Source of the DNA: Methylomonas sp. MK1 | GTDB taxonomy: Bacteria > Pseudomonadota > Gammaproteobacteria > Methylococcales > Methylomonadaceae | DNA length: 64,000 bases | Reading direction: 5' to 3' | NCBI RefSeq assembly: GCF_000365425.1 | Contig: NZ_AQOV01000001.1 | Coordinates: forward strand, 1,612,001-1,676,000 | In this document: piece after piece, positions 39,749 to 49,019 of the stretch | Layout of the letters: each line of letters opens with the position of its first letter | Position numbering within the stretch: the first letter of the stretch is position 1 | The notes under the pieces: generated by a model | Told to the model about the DNA's origin: nothing | Database searches by the model: none | The model's input: only the letters and a program-made list of their open reading frames with translations | Program-made: the position numbers and the translations under genes

Positions 39749-41095
39749 TTAATCCGCCCCGACCGCTTTTTTTAACAGCGGTTTGAAAGCAAAAATCGCC
39801 AAGCCGGTAGCACCGCCCATCACTGCCAATAGCAGAAAGAAATCCTGTCTTGGCATTTGCTCGTAAAAACTGCCGATGTAGCCCGAGAAATAATTGCCGA
39901 AAAACGTCGACAGAAACCACGTGCCCATCAACATCCCTACCAAACGCGGCGGCGAGACTTTGCTGACCAGCGACAAGCCAACCGGCGATAGATAAAGTTC
40001 GCCCAGCGTGTAAATCAAGGTACATAACGCCAGCCACAGAAAACTGATTTTTTCGGTGGATTGCACACCGCTAATCGCGAAAATCAGCACCAGGAATGAT
40101 GCACCCAACAATATCGAGCCGAATGCCATTTTGCCGACGCTGGAACTTTGCCGGCCTTGACTGGTGCCGTACCGGGATACGCGGTCAATCAAGGGTACCA
40201 ACAAGAATATAAAGGCCGGATTCAGCGATTGAAACCAGGTGGAGGGCATTTCCCAACCCAAGATATGCCAATCGGTATTGTGCTCGGCGAACAGTTGCAA
40301 CGTGTTGCCTTGTTGCTCGTAAACTGCCCAGAACAAAATATTCAGCACTGCTAAAGCCGTTAAGCCGCCTAGTGCCTGCCATTCTTTAGTAGTCAGCGGT
40401 TCAGGCTTGATCACGTCAGCCGCAGGTTTAACAAATTGATCCACACCCAGATATTTTTGCCCAAACAAATACACCAGCAAACCCAGCAACATGCCAACGC
40501 CGGCGGCACCGAAGCCGTAATGCCAGCCGTAGCGCTGGCCCAAGGTGCCGCAGATCAACGGCGAGAAAAACGCCCCCAGATTGATGCCCATATAGAAAAT
40601 CGTAAACGCGCCGTCACGGCGCAGATCGCCGGGGGGATATAAATTGCCCACTTGAGTCGAAATATTGGGTTTGAAACAACCGTTACCCAAAATCAAAAAC
40701 AGCAGCGCCAACAAGAAAAACGCTTCGGCTGCCATCAAAAAATGACCGATGGCCATCAACACGCAGCCCACTATCACGCATTTGCGCGGCCCCCACACTC
40801 GGTCGGCCAAAATGCCGCCGAACAGCGGGGTGAAATACACCAGGCCGGTGTATAAACCGTAAATCTGTGAGGCCAGGGCTTGCGTGGACAAAGGCCCGAA
40901 CAAGCCCTGCAAACCGGCCTGTAACGGCGCAAATCCGAACACCAACATATCGGTTTGCGCAGCTTGAATTAAATGCTGGGTCATATACAGCACCAACAAG
41001 GCACGCATCCCGTAATAGGAAAAGCGCTCCCACATTTCGGTGAAAAACAGCACGAACAAGCCGATGGGATGACCAAATAGGTTTCTTTGATTCAC
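39749..41095 (-). CDS. Proton-dependent oligopeptide transporter (POT/PTR family)
   Basis: A 448-residue major facilitator of the POT family that imports di- and tripeptides with protons. The N-terminus has the ExxER motif in FFTEMWERFSYYGMRALL, and about 12 hydrophobic spans follow. GGILADRVWGPRKCVIVG and FYMGINLGAFFSPLICGTLGQRYGW are family signatures, and LYLSPVGLSLVSKVSP is the conserved end segment. It is on the short side for the family (about 490-500 residues for E. coli Dtp proteins). Single gene, divergent from the malic enzyme gene. Confidence 0.9.
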   Translation of the reverse strand: MNQRNLFGHPIGLFVLFFTEMWERFSYYGMRALLVLYMTQHLIQAAQTDMLVFGFAPLQAGLQGLFGPLSTQALASQIYGLYTGLVYFTPLFGGILADRVWGPRKCVIVGCVLMAIGHFLMAAEAFFLLALLFLILGNGCFKPNISTQVGNLYPPGDLRRDGAFTIFYMGINLGAFFSPLICGTLGQRYGWHYGFGAAGVGMLLGLLVYLFGQKYLGVDQFVKPAADVIKPEPLTTKEWQALGGLTALAVLNILFWAVYEQQGNTLQLFAEHNTDWHILGWEMPSTWFQSLNPAFIFLLVPLIDRVSRYGTSQGRQSSSVGKMAFGSILLGASFLVLIFAISGVQSTEKISFLWLALCTLIYTLGELYLSPVGLSLVSKVSPPRLVGMLMGTWFLSTFFGNYFSGYIGSFYEQMPRQDFFLLLAVMGGATGLAIFAFKPLLKKAVGAD

Positions 41096-41364
41096 GTGGG
41101 AAAAGTGTTGTTAAGCTTCTTTGGAGAGCGTGTTGAACATCATCTCACAAGCGCCAATCTGGGGCATTTTTACGGTAAACCCCCAGTAAATGCACCGCCT
41201 TGAAACACGGCAACTATTAGCGACAAAAAAAGTGCCCATTCAGCGTGTTTTCGGCTACCGCATCGCCGATTAGGCTGTTATAAAGGGAACAGGCGCCATA
41301 GTTTGCGCTATTCGAGCTCCTGGTTAGCCCCTGGATTTCGATTAAATATTTTCAAGGAAACTTA

Positions 41365-43107
41365 ATGACAACGCTAAGCGATTATTTCGACTACCGGCTA
41401 GATGCCGACGGTAACAAATATGTAGAAGTTTCGATCCGGGGCGTGACTTTACTCAGGTTGCCGGCAACCAATAAAGGCACAGCGTTTAGTGTGCAGGAAC
41501 GCATCGAACTGGGCTTGGATGGCTTGCTGCCGCCGCAAGTGACGGATATGGAGCAGCAGCTCGAACGGCTATACGCCAATTATCAAAAACAAGCAGATGA
41601 TATTTCTAAGTATCAATTTCTCAGAGCGCTGCAAGACCGCACCGAAGTACTGTTTTACGCGCTGTTGGAACGGCATCTGGACGAAATGGTGCCGATAGTC
41701 TACACCCCAACGATAGGCTTGGCGGTGCAGCAGTTCAGCTCCAACTTTACCACCACACGCGGATTGACTTTTTCGGCAGCCAATATCGACCGGGCCGAAA
41801 CCATTTTGCAAAACTACCCCTTGCACGATATTCGCATGATTGTGGTGACCGATTCCTCGTCGATTCTGGGTATCGGCGACCAAGGCATGGGAGGCTTGGC
41901 GATTTGCATCGGCAAATTGGGGCTGTATACCGTCGGCGGCGGCATGTGTCCGTTTCAAACCTTGCCAGTCAATCTGGACGTGGGCACCAACCGCGCCGAA
42001 TTGCTGGACGATCCGTTCTATTTGGGCGCGCATAGCACGCGCTTGCACGACCAGCCTTATTTCGAATTGGTCGATAAATTTGTCACTGCGGTACAGAAAG
42101 TCTGGCCGAAAGCCATTATCCAATGGGAAGATTTTGCCAAAAACGTGGCCTTCGATTTATTGGCGAAATACAAAGATGTTATGCCCTGTTTTAACGACGA
42201 CATCCAAGGCACTGGAGCGATGGCCTTGGCTGGCCTGCTGTCGGCTTGCCGTAAGAAAGGCGAAACCCTGGCAGAGCAAACCGTGGTAGTGGTAGGCGCC
42301 GGTGCCGGCGGATTTGGCGTGGCCAGTACCATCAAGAAAGGCATGCTGCGCGAAGGTTTAACCATGGAGCAAATTCTGCAGCGGATTTTCGTGGTCGATG
42401 CCCATGGTCTGGTGGTCAAGGAAGCCACCACCGAGGCCTACAAATTGCCGCTGTCGCATACTCAGGAAAGTTATCACGATTGGGATATTCCCGATGATAG
42501 GGTACCCAACCTGCTGGAAGTGGTCACTCATGCCAAGCCCACCGTATTGCTCGGACTAACTGGCGTGCCGGGATTGTTCACCGAAACCGTGATTAAAACC
42601 ATGGCGGCAAACCACGCGCAGCCGATTATTTTCCCTTTATCCAACCCCACCGCCAATTGCGAAGCCACGCCGGAAGACATTTTGGAGTGGACGCAAGGCT
42701 CGGCAATGGTTGCAACCGGCAGCCCATTCGCCGATGTGGAATATCAAGGCCGGCGTTATCCGATTGGGCAGGGCAATAATGCCTTTATATTTCCTGGCTT
42801 GGGCCTTGCCGCGGTGTTGGGCGAGTGCAGCCGGATTAGCGACGCGATGGTCTTGGAGTCTGCCTATGCCTTGGCCGACTACATCGCGGAGAATTGTTTG
42901 ACTGCCGGCCTGATCTTCCCGCCGGTGAGCGATCTAAAACAAGTCAGTTTATTTGTCGCTAATCGGGTATTGGCTAAAGCCCTGGAAGACGGCTCCGCGA
43001 CGCGGCAGGATTTAGTGGGCATCGATCTGGAAGCTTACGTTAAAGCCAATCTCTGGAAAGCCGAGTATCTGCCTTGCAAATATGCCGGGGCAGCGGTAAC
43101 GAATTGA
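41365..43107 (+). CDS. maeA: NAD-dependent malic enzyme
   Basis: Malic enzyme decarboxylates malate to pyruvate with NAD. The 580-residue protein belongs to the large class: LERHLDEMVPIVYTPTIG near 95-112, GIGDQGMGGLAICIGK with the substrate Arg/Lys region near 171, WEDFAKNVAFDLLAKY and FNDDIQGTGAMALAG near 252-292 with the metal-binding Glu/Asp, and the NAD loop VVGAGAGGFGVAS near 310. FPLSNPTANCEATPED follows. A good ribosome-binding site (AAGGAA) lies before ATG 41365. Single gene. NAD rather than NADP use is inferred from class only. Confidence 0.94.
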   Translation: MTTLSDYFDYRLDADGNKYVEVSIRGVTLLRLPATNKGTAFSVQERIELGLDGLLPPQVTDMEQQLERLYANYQKQADDISKYQFLRALQDRTEVLFYALLERHLDEMVPIVYTPTIGLAVQQFSSNFTTTRGLTFSAANIDRAETILQNYPLHDIRMIVVTDSSSILGIGDQGMGGLAICIGKLGLYTVGGGMCPFQTLPVNLDVGTNRAELLDDPFYLGAHSTRLHDQPYFELVDKFVTAVQKVWPKAIIQWEDFAKNVAFDLLAKYKDVMPCFNDDIQGTGAMALAGLLSACRKKGETLAEQTVVVVGAGAGGFGVASTIKKGMLREGLTMEQILQRIFVVDAHGLVVKEATTEAYKLPLSHTQESYHDWDIPDDRVPNLLEVVTHAKPTVLLGLTGVPGLFTETVIKTMAANHAQPIIFPLSNPTANCEATPEDILEWTQGSAMVATGSPFADVEYQGRRYPIGQGNNAFIFPGLGLAAVLGECSRISDAMVLESAYALADYIAENCLTAGLIFPPVSDLKQVSLFVANRVLAKALEDGSATRQDLVGIDLEAYVKANLWKAEYLPCKYAGAAVTN

Positions 43108-43150
43108 TGGAATTTCCCTACTAAGAAGGCTCAGCGGTAAGACTTAGCAC

Positions 43151-43663
43151 TTGCAATTAGATTTGAATCTGCTGAATCTCGCTTACCTGATTGGCGGGAT
43201 TGGCATTCTGGTGGAATGGCGGGCTTATTGTCTGCCGGATGGCCTGGCGTTTCGGCGCTGGTCCGCGGCCGGGGCCGTGCTGTGGGCCGTGCAATACCTG
43301 TTGCTGGATGCCTGGACCGCCGGCTTGACCATGGCCAGCACCGCCCTGCGTACCCTGCTGTCCAACCGTTTGCAGAAAGGTTTTTACAAGCACTGGGCGG
43401 CGGCAGGGTTCGTGGCCTTGTTTAGCGCGCTTACGGCATTCTCTTGGCAAGGCCCCATCTCTTTACTGCCGGCCTTTGCGGTAATCAACACTACACTGGC
43501 TTTGTTTTATCTGGATAATCGCCGCATGCGCGTTGCGCTGTTGGCTTCCAGTGTGGCATGGATAAGCAACGATTACATCTGGCAAGCCTGGCCGGCGTTC
43601 GTAGCCGAAACCGTGGCGATGGGCCTTAATCTGCGGACGATACGCAAGCTGTTTGCCCAATAA
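43151..43663 (+). CDS. YgjV-like inner membrane protein
   Basis: A 170-residue membrane protein with about five hydrophobic spans (LLNLAYLIGGIGILVEW, AAGAVLWAVQYLLLDAW, AAAGFVALFSALTAFSW, ISLLPAFAVINTTLALFYL, ALLASSVAWISNDYI). It is like the YgjV family of small inner-membrane proteins, including their conserved ALRTLLSNR-like and N-terminal LAYxIG segments. The start appears to be TTG at 43151. No function is known for the family. Confidence 0.75.
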   Translation: MQLDLNLLNLAYLIGGIGILVEWRAYCLPDGLAFRRWSAAGAVLWAVQYLLLDAWTAGLTMASTALRTLLSNRLQKGFYKHWAAAGFVALFSALTAFSWQGPISLLPAFAVINTTLALFYLDNRRMRVALLASSVAWISNDYIWQAWPAFVAETVAMGLNLRTIRKLFAQ

Positions 43664-43730
43664 CAACGCGCCCCTTCAATATAAACACTTGAGCCGTCCC
43701 CTACCCCATGACGGCATTTCTGAAATGGCT

Positions 43731-44348
43731 TTATGCCGTTTCTGTCTCCGCAACGGGTTCTTCCAGGACTATCCAGTTATTTTCAAGCAAGGCGCAATAC
43801 GGGCGTAGCGCGGCCATCAGCGTTTGATAAATAGTGAATGCATCGGTTGGGTCTTTTTGCTTAAGCTCGGCGACCTCGGTCAGAAACCGATAGAGCATTT
43901 TTACCAAATTCTCGATGGACATCGCCAGCCAAGCATCGTTTGTTATCCATTTATCGATAAACTCATCCAGCCGTGCGAAGGTCAGTTTTAGCAGCGGATA
44001 AGCGGTTTGGGTCTCCTTAAATTCCCGGAGCAGCATGTAATCTAGGTAAGCCCGCTCCGATGCCACCCGCGGCCGGTTGGTAATACTGAGGTAAGTGGCT
44101 TTGTGGTGGGCATAGGCGGCATCGAATTGTTCGCAAAATTCGGTTTCGGTGGTCATCGCCAGCCAAGTCTGCAAACTCGCGGTGCTTACGCCGTAACATT
44201 CCTTGATTGAGTTTGCCATTTTGTCGAATTGCTCGATGAATGCCGGCTTGGCCAGTTCGCCTTTAATCAGATTTTCAATCGCCACCAGTTCGCTTGCAGT
44301 AACGCATACCGTGGCCAATTCTCGAACAATTTTTAGCTCGACACCCAT
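43731..44348 (-). CDS. Unknown helical protein
   Basis: I do not recognise this 205-residue protein. It is predicted to be mostly alpha-helical and soluble, rich in Leu, Ala and Glu, with no signal peptide and a four-residue TETA tail. Codon use looks like that of the flanking genes and the frame is clean, so it is probably real. It is followed on the same strand by nothing close. A helical bundle such as a sensory or scaffold domain is possible; no motif supports a role. Confidence 0.65.
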   Translation of the reverse strand: MGVELKIVRELATVCVTASELVAIENLIKGELAKPAFIEQFDKMANSIKECYGVSTASLQTWLAMTTETEFCEQFDAAYAHHKATYLSITNRPRVASERAYLDYMLLREFKETQTAYPLLKLTFARLDEFIDKWITNDAWLAMSIENLVKMLYRFLTEVAELKQKDPTDAFTIYQTLMAALRPYCALLENNWIVLEEPVAETETA

Positions 44349-44404
44349 ATTGTCTTTACCTATTTTCGCTATGTAAAAATTAAAGCAGCGCTTTCAGCCC
44401 AAGT

Positions 44405-44740
44405 TTACAGCGTCAGATCGACGATTTCGGCAACGCAGGCATTGTCTTTAACCGTGTGCAGCGCATTGTCGAATACCATGTTCGAGTTGAATAAAACGCT
44501 TTTGACAATGATGGCGCCGGCCGCATCTTTAATCACAAAAAAAGTATCGCCTTCAGGAACCTTGCTGGCGGCAATCTGGTTGCTCATTAAGGAGCCGGTT
44601 CGCACTTCTTTAATGCCCTGCAGAGCTTCTTCTTTGTTGTCGTAATCGCCGCTGATCAGAATCAGTTCGCCCTTACTGTTCACAAAAGAAAAGGAATACT
44701 GATTGTCGTCGTTGGCTTTAAGTTGAAAAGTGGCTGGCAT
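44405..44740 (-). CDS. DUF1508 (YegP-like) protein
   Basis: A 111-residue protein made of two tandem beta-beta-alpha-beta repeats (YSFSFVNSKGELILISGDYDNKEEALQGIKEVR and TFFVIKDAAGAIIVKSVLFNS) typical of the DUF1508/UPF0339 family. The family is common in bacteria but has no agreed function. Length is normal for a two-repeat protein. Separated by 57 bases from the unknown gene downstream. Confidence 0.88.
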   Translation of the reverse strand: MPATFQLKANDDNQYSFSFVNSKGELILISGDYDNKEEALQGIKEVRTGSLMSNQIAASKVPEGDTFFVIKDAAGAIIVKSVLFNSNMVFDNALHTVKDNACVAEIVDLTL

Positions 44741-45249
44741 ATTCTGTCCCGGAAGTTAACAGTTGAATGGAAGATCGTGGCCGATCAAATTTCAGTCTCC
44801 CGATTACTCCCAAGCTATCGGAAAAGCGCGATTGCAGAGGAACTAAAGCGTGACCGGCAGAGGCTATAAATCCAAAAGCAAGCGTTATGCCAATAAAAAA
44901 TCCTTAAAAATCAGCCAGAAACAACTCGACAGATGTTCAATTGTCGGTTTTGCTACACGACATTGGGCGATCTGATAGCCAGTGAACCGTTCTCATCAAG
45001 TAGCGGCCAATTCGCTTTGCAGCCTATGCCTGAATGCCGACAAATCCTGCTCGGCAATATTGCGAATCAAGTTGGATTCCGCTCATAACTTTTCCTGATT
45101 TTAGCTAGCGCCCAAAAGATCGTCATTCCGGCAGGGATTGCCGGAATCCAGGCTTCAGGGATGATTCGAAGCCCACCATGCATGGCACTGGATACCCGCT
45201 TCCATGCGGGTATGACGCATAGCTGAAGATCTTGCTAGTCATGCAATTT
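44741..45249. repeat. Intergenic stretch with a palindromic repeat
   Basis: No complete gene is supported in 509 bases. At 45118-45220 the sequence GTCATTCCGGCAGGGATTGC...GCGGGTATGACG has the layout of a dispersed palindromic element; related CATTCCCGC-type pieces occur near 51200 and 62866. A 28-codon fragment on the minus strand (ESNLIRNIAEQDLSAFRHRL, 44996-45085) might be a decayed gene. Confidence 0.45.
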
Positions 45250-45867
45250 TTACATAGCCGAATAGCGAAGCCAGTCGGAGTAAGTGTCCACATCCCATTG
45301 GCTATCCAGTTCGTAAAGGTTCAAACCGATGTCTTTTGCCCGGCTGCGCGTGGTGGCCATGACCTGATCATGGCCCCAGCTCATATCGCTGAACAGTCTC
45401 GGTTGTATCTCGTTTAAGCCGATCATCACATAACCGCCATCCTCGGCCGGCGCGATAACCGCATCATGACCTTCGCGTAACAACGCCAATGCGCGAAGCA
45501 GATCGTCAGAGGTCAAACTGGGGCAATCGCAACCCATCAGCAAGGCATGGCGGTATCTGCCTAACGCATCAGCAAAGGCACGGTGCATGCGTTCACCCAA
45601 GTCGGCGTCGTGTTGGACTTTCAATGTCAGTGGAAAACGCCGCGCACAATCCTGAAAAAAGTCATGGCCGACGTCTGGTGCGCAGTGCAATTCAACCGCG
45701 CATAAAGACTGCTGGAAGGCGCGATCCAGGGTCATATAAGTCAGTTGCCGGTGTGCTGCGGCAGCCTGTTCGGCATTTAAGGCTGGTTGCAGCCGGGTTT
45801 TGACTTGGCCGGGAGTCGGCGCTTTGCAAAAAATCAACAGTACGCTATCGGGATACAGCGATTGCAT
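45250..45867 (-). CDS. TIGR04282 glycosyltransferase of arsenosugar biosynthesis
   Basis: A 205-residue GT-A fold enzyme of the TIGR04282 / DUF2064 group, which is repeatedly found beside arsS. It shows LLIFCKAPTPGQVKTRL (nucleotide-binding loop), LGERMHRAFADAL, LLMGCDCPSLT with the metal-binding DxD-like site, and DAVIAPAEDGGYVMIGL. From established context it is thought to add the sugar in arsenosugar synthesis; the exact reaction is not shown by sequence. Last gene of the operon, starting three bases after the flavoprotein stop. Confidence 0.9.
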   Translation of the reverse strand: MQSLYPDSVLLIFCKAPTPGQVKTRLQPALNAEQAAAAHRQLTYMTLDRAFQQSLCAVELHCAPDVGHDFFQDCARRFPLTLKVQHDADLGERMHRAFADALGRYRHALLMGCDCPSLTSDDLLRALALLREGHDAVIAPAEDGGYVMIGLNEIQPRLFSDMSWGHDQVMATTRSRAKDIGLNLYELDSQWDVDTYSDWLRYSAM

Positions 45868-45870
45868 GGC

Positions 45871-48045
45871 TTAAACCCGGCGCCGCCAAGTATGATAACG
45901 GCTCAACCATTCCAACATTCGCTTGGGAGCGTGATTGCTTTTCCAGACGCCCGCCACATATTTATTAGCTTCGGCCAGGGTTGGGTAGATATGAATAGTG
46001 CCGAGGATTTTATTCAAACCAATGTTGTGTTTCATCGCCAGCACGAACTCGGCCAGCAAATCCCCAGCATGCTCACCGACGATAGTCACGCCGAGAATCT
46101 TGTCCTTGCCGGGGACGGTCAGCACTTTAACAAAGCCATGCGCCTCCCCGTCGGTAATTGCTCTATCCAGATCGGCTATGTCGTATTTGGAGACTTCATA
46201 AGCGATATTCTGCGCTTGCGCTTCCTGCTCGTTCAAACCCACGCGCGCTAATTCCGGATCGGTAAACGTCGACCAGGGAATCACCGAATAATCGGTACGA
46301 AATTTTTTAATATGCCCGAATAAAGCGTTGACCGCTGCATACCAGGCCTGATGGGCGGCGGTGTGGGTAAATTGATACGGCCCCGCCACGTCGCCGACGG
46401 CGAAAATATTTGGATAGTTGGTTTGCTGGAATTGGTTGGTTTCCAGGGTAAGGCGCGGTGACACGGCAATCCCCAGTTCTTCGACGCCATAAGCTTGCAC
46501 CTTGGCCGCACGGCCGATGGCGATCAACACTTTATCGAAGGCGATTCTGACGATTTGCTCGTCATGCTCGGCCAGCAAAATGTGTTCGCCGTTTTCGACA
46601 ATAAATTCCTTGGCGGTGTGCTTGACTTTGACGTCCACGCCTTCTGCCCGGAAGCGGGCCTGGACTATGTCCGATACATCCGGGTCTTCGCGTAGCATAA
46701 GGCGCGGCGCCATTTCCACCTGCGTGACCTGACTACCCAGCCGGTTAAAGGTTTGCGTCAATTCGCAGCCCATCGGCCCGCCACCCAGCACCAGCAAGCG
46801 CTTGGGTAATTCGCGTAAGTCCCAGATATTATCCGAGGTCAGATAATCGATGTTTTCCATTCCGGGAATCGGCGGCACGAATGGTCGGGCGCCGGCGGCG
46901 ATGACAATGGAACGGCTGGTGAGGGTTTTGACACCGTCGGCTGTCGTCACTTCCACCGCCCAGGGCGAAACGATTTTGGCAGTGCCTGTAATAACTTCCA
47001 CGCCCAGCGCGGTATAGCGCTCGATGGAATCGTGCGGCGCTACGGATTTGATTACCTGTTGCACTCGCTCCATCACGTCCGCGAAAGCAAATTCAGCCTC
47101 GGCTTTGGCGATACCGTACTCGGGTGCGCGTTTGATCTGCGACAGCAACTTGGCCGAGCGAATCAGTGCCTTAGACGGCACGCAACCGGTGTTCAGACAG
47201 TCGCCGCCCATTTTGTGCTTTTCGATCAAGGTCACTTTAGCTTTGACTGCGGCGGCGATATAGGCCGACACTAAACCGCCTGAGCCGGCGCCGATCACAA
47301 TCAGATTGTTGTCGAAACGGTCGGGTTTAGGCCAGTTTGCGTAAATTTTGCGTTGCTTGAAGAATTCGAGCATGTGTTTAGCCAGCCAGGGAAACACACC
47401 GAGCAAGGCAAACGAACCCAGCAAGCTTGGAGACAGAATACCGGAGAGTGAATCGATTTTCGCCAACTGGGTGCCGGCATTGACGTACACCAAGGTGCCG
47501 GCCAGCATGCCGATCTGGCTAACCCAGTAAAACGTCCTGGTCTTGATCGGCGTCAATCCCATCGCCAGATTGATCATGAAAAACGGGAACAACGGCACTA
47601 GACGCAAGGTAAACAAATATAACGGGCCTTCACGACTCACGCCCTCATCAATGGCCCGTAAGCGGGCGTTAAACCGAGATTTGACCCAGTCGCGCAACAA
47701 AAATCGTGCGGCCAGAAACGCCAGCGTAGCGCCGATGCTAGAGGCAAACGAGACGATCAGCGTGCCCCATAACAAACCGAACACCGCGCCGCCGGCCAAC
47801 GTTAAGATCGTTGCCCCCGGCAGCGATAGAGCTGTGACCGCGATATACAACGCGGCATACAGTGCCGCCGCCAGCAGTGGATTAATGTGGCGATAGTCGG
47901 CTATCGCCGCCTGCTGCGACTTTAGGTTGTGCAGAGTCAGATAATTCTGGAGATCAAAGCTGAAAAACAGCCCGAGCAATCCCGCGATTACCAGTAGCAA
48001 GGCAATTCTTGACGGGGTCAAGCGGTAGGCGCATCGAGTGGCCAT
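45871..48045 (-). CDS. Fusion of a VTT (TVP38/TMEM64) membrane domain with a flavoprotein disulfide reductase
   Basis: The 724-residue protein has an N-terminal multi-spanning SNARE-associated (VTT) domain to about residue 230 (ALYAALYIAVTALSLPGATILTLAGGAVFG and FPFFMINLAMGLTPI). A pyridine nucleotide-disulfide oxidoreductase follows from about 240: FAD motif VIGAGSGGLVSAYIAAA, the redox disulfide GGDCLNTGCVPSK near 283-295, NAD motif LGGGPMGCEL, FAVGDVAG and a dimerisation domain. It resembles mercuric reductase and dihydrolipoamide dehydrogenase, but the Cys-rich tail of MerA is absent. Set in the arsenosugar operon, it may reduce or move methylated arsenicals; that is inference. Confidence 0.9.
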   Translation of the reverse strand: MATRCAYRLTPSRIALLLVIAGLLGLFFSFDLQNYLTLHNLKSQQAAIADYRHINPLLAAALYAALYIAVTALSLPGATILTLAGGAVFGLLWGTLIVSFASSIGATLAFLAARFLLRDWVKSRFNARLRAIDEGVSREGPLYLFTLRLVPLFPFFMINLAMGLTPIKTRTFYWVSQIGMLAGTLVYVNAGTQLAKIDSLSGILSPSLLGSFALLGVFPWLAKHMLEFFKQRKIYANWPKPDRFDNNLIVIGAGSGGLVSAYIAAAVKAKVTLIEKHKMGGDCLNTGCVPSKALIRSAKLLSQIKRAPEYGIAKAEAEFAFADVMERVQQVIKSVAPHDSIERYTALGVEVITGTAKIVSPWAVEVTTADGVKTLTSRSIVIAAGARPFVPPIPGMENIDYLTSDNIWDLRELPKRLLVLGGGPMGCELTQTFNRLGSQVTQVEMAPRLMLREDPDVSDIVQARFRAEGVDVKVKHTAKEFIVENGEHILLAEHDEQIVRIAFDKVLIAIGRAAKVQAYGVEELGIAVSPRLTLETNQFQQTNYPNIFAVGDVAGPYQFTHTAAHQAWYAAVNALFGHIKKFRTDYSVIPWSTFTDPELARVGLNEQEAQAQNIAYEVSKYDIADLDRAITDGEAHGFVKVLTVPGKDKILGVTIVGEHAGDLLAEFVLAMKHNIGLNKILGTIHIYPTLAEANKYVAGVWKSNHAPKRMLEWLSRYHTWRRRV

Positions 48046-48054
48046 ATCCCTGGA

Positions 48055-49017
48055 TTAGCCTAAAGCCCCGCCGCAACTGCTGCCTTGGCCGGCGGTGCAA
48101 CCGTAACAATGGGCGGCGGTAGCGATGGGGGCGCCTTGCAGTGGGTGCAGGTGCAACTCGCTGATATGAGTTTTGGGTTTGGTTACGGCGCCCAAGGGCA
48201 AACCCAGCATCTGATTGAAATCGCAATCGTAGACATAGCCTTGCCAGTCGATGCTGAGAGTATTCAGGCACATCAAGTTTTCAAGGTTCTCGGCGCGAAA
48301 ACTGTTTTTCAATAAACTCAGATAAGATTCGAAGCGGCCATGACTGACCAAGGTGCTACCGAAACGCTGAATCGGCATATTGGCGATGGCAAACAGGCGG
48401 TTGAAGACGATGCCGTAATGTTGCTGCAAGTGCTGTTTATATGCCCGTTCCAGATTATGTTGATCGGGCGGCAACACCGCGGCTTGCGGGTTGAACACCA
48501 GATTCAATTCCAGTCCGCTGTCCGGCTGGCCATAACCCAACCGATTCAAACGCTGTAAGGCCGCCAGACTGTCTTTGAACACGCCTTTACCGCGTTGTTT
48601 GTCGACATTTTCTTCCAGATAACACGGCAGCGAGGCGACGATGTTGACCTGCTGCGCGGCCAGAAATGTCGCGAGATCGGCGTATTCAGGATCTTCCAGA
48701 ATGGTCAGATTGCAACGATCAATCACCTCGATGCCTCGATCACGCGCTGCTCGCACCAAATAGCGAAAATCTGCATGCATTTCCGGCGCGCCGCCGGTCA
48801 AATCCAGCGTATGAATGTTGGCTGTTTCGGCAAGCGCAAGTACTTCATCTATAGTCTCCCGACTCATCATCTCGATGCGATTGGGGCCGGCGTTGACATG
48901 GCAATGCACACAGCTCAAGTTGCACCGATAACCCAGATTGATTTGCAAAATCTCCAACGGCTTGCGAAAAATAGCCGGAAAATCGCTGTTGACCAGCAAA
49001 GGTTTCGTATCGTGCAT
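48055..49017 (-). CDS. arsS: Arsenosugar biosynthesis radical SAM protein ArsS
   Basis: ArsS is a radical SAM enzyme that attaches a 5'-deoxyadenosyl group to dimethylarsinous acid in arsenosugar formation. The 320-residue protein has the cluster motif CNLSCVHC near residues 32-39, LTGGAPEMH near 74, and a Cys-rich C-terminus CYGCTAGQGSSCGGAL, as in intact family members. Length is normal. Starts two bases before the DUF3047 stop is cleared, and is followed closely by the VTT-flavoprotein gene. Its substrate should come from ArsM, encoded at 30.8 kb rather than in this operon. Confidence 0.93.
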   Translation of the reverse strand: MHDTKPLLVNSDFPAIFRKPLEILQINLGYRCNLSCVHCHVNAGPNRIEMMSRETIDEVLALAETANIHTLDLTGGAPEMHADFRYLVRAARDRGIEVIDRCNLTILEDPEYADLATFLAAQQVNIVASLPCYLEENVDKQRGKGVFKDSLAALQRLNRLGYGQPDSGLELNLVFNPQAAVLPPDQHNLERAYKQHLQQHYGIVFNRLFAIANMPIQRFGSTLVSHGRFESYLSLLKNSFRAENLENLMCLNTLSIDWQGYVYDCDFNQMLGLPLGAVTKPKTHISELHLHPLQGAPIATAAHCYGCTAGQGSSCGGALG

Positions 49018-49019
49018 GC

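Noticed and set aside
44996..45085. Short coding-like piece ESNLIRNIAEQDLSAFRHRL on the minus strand
   Set aside because: Only 28 codons between stops with no start; too little to call a gene or name a family.
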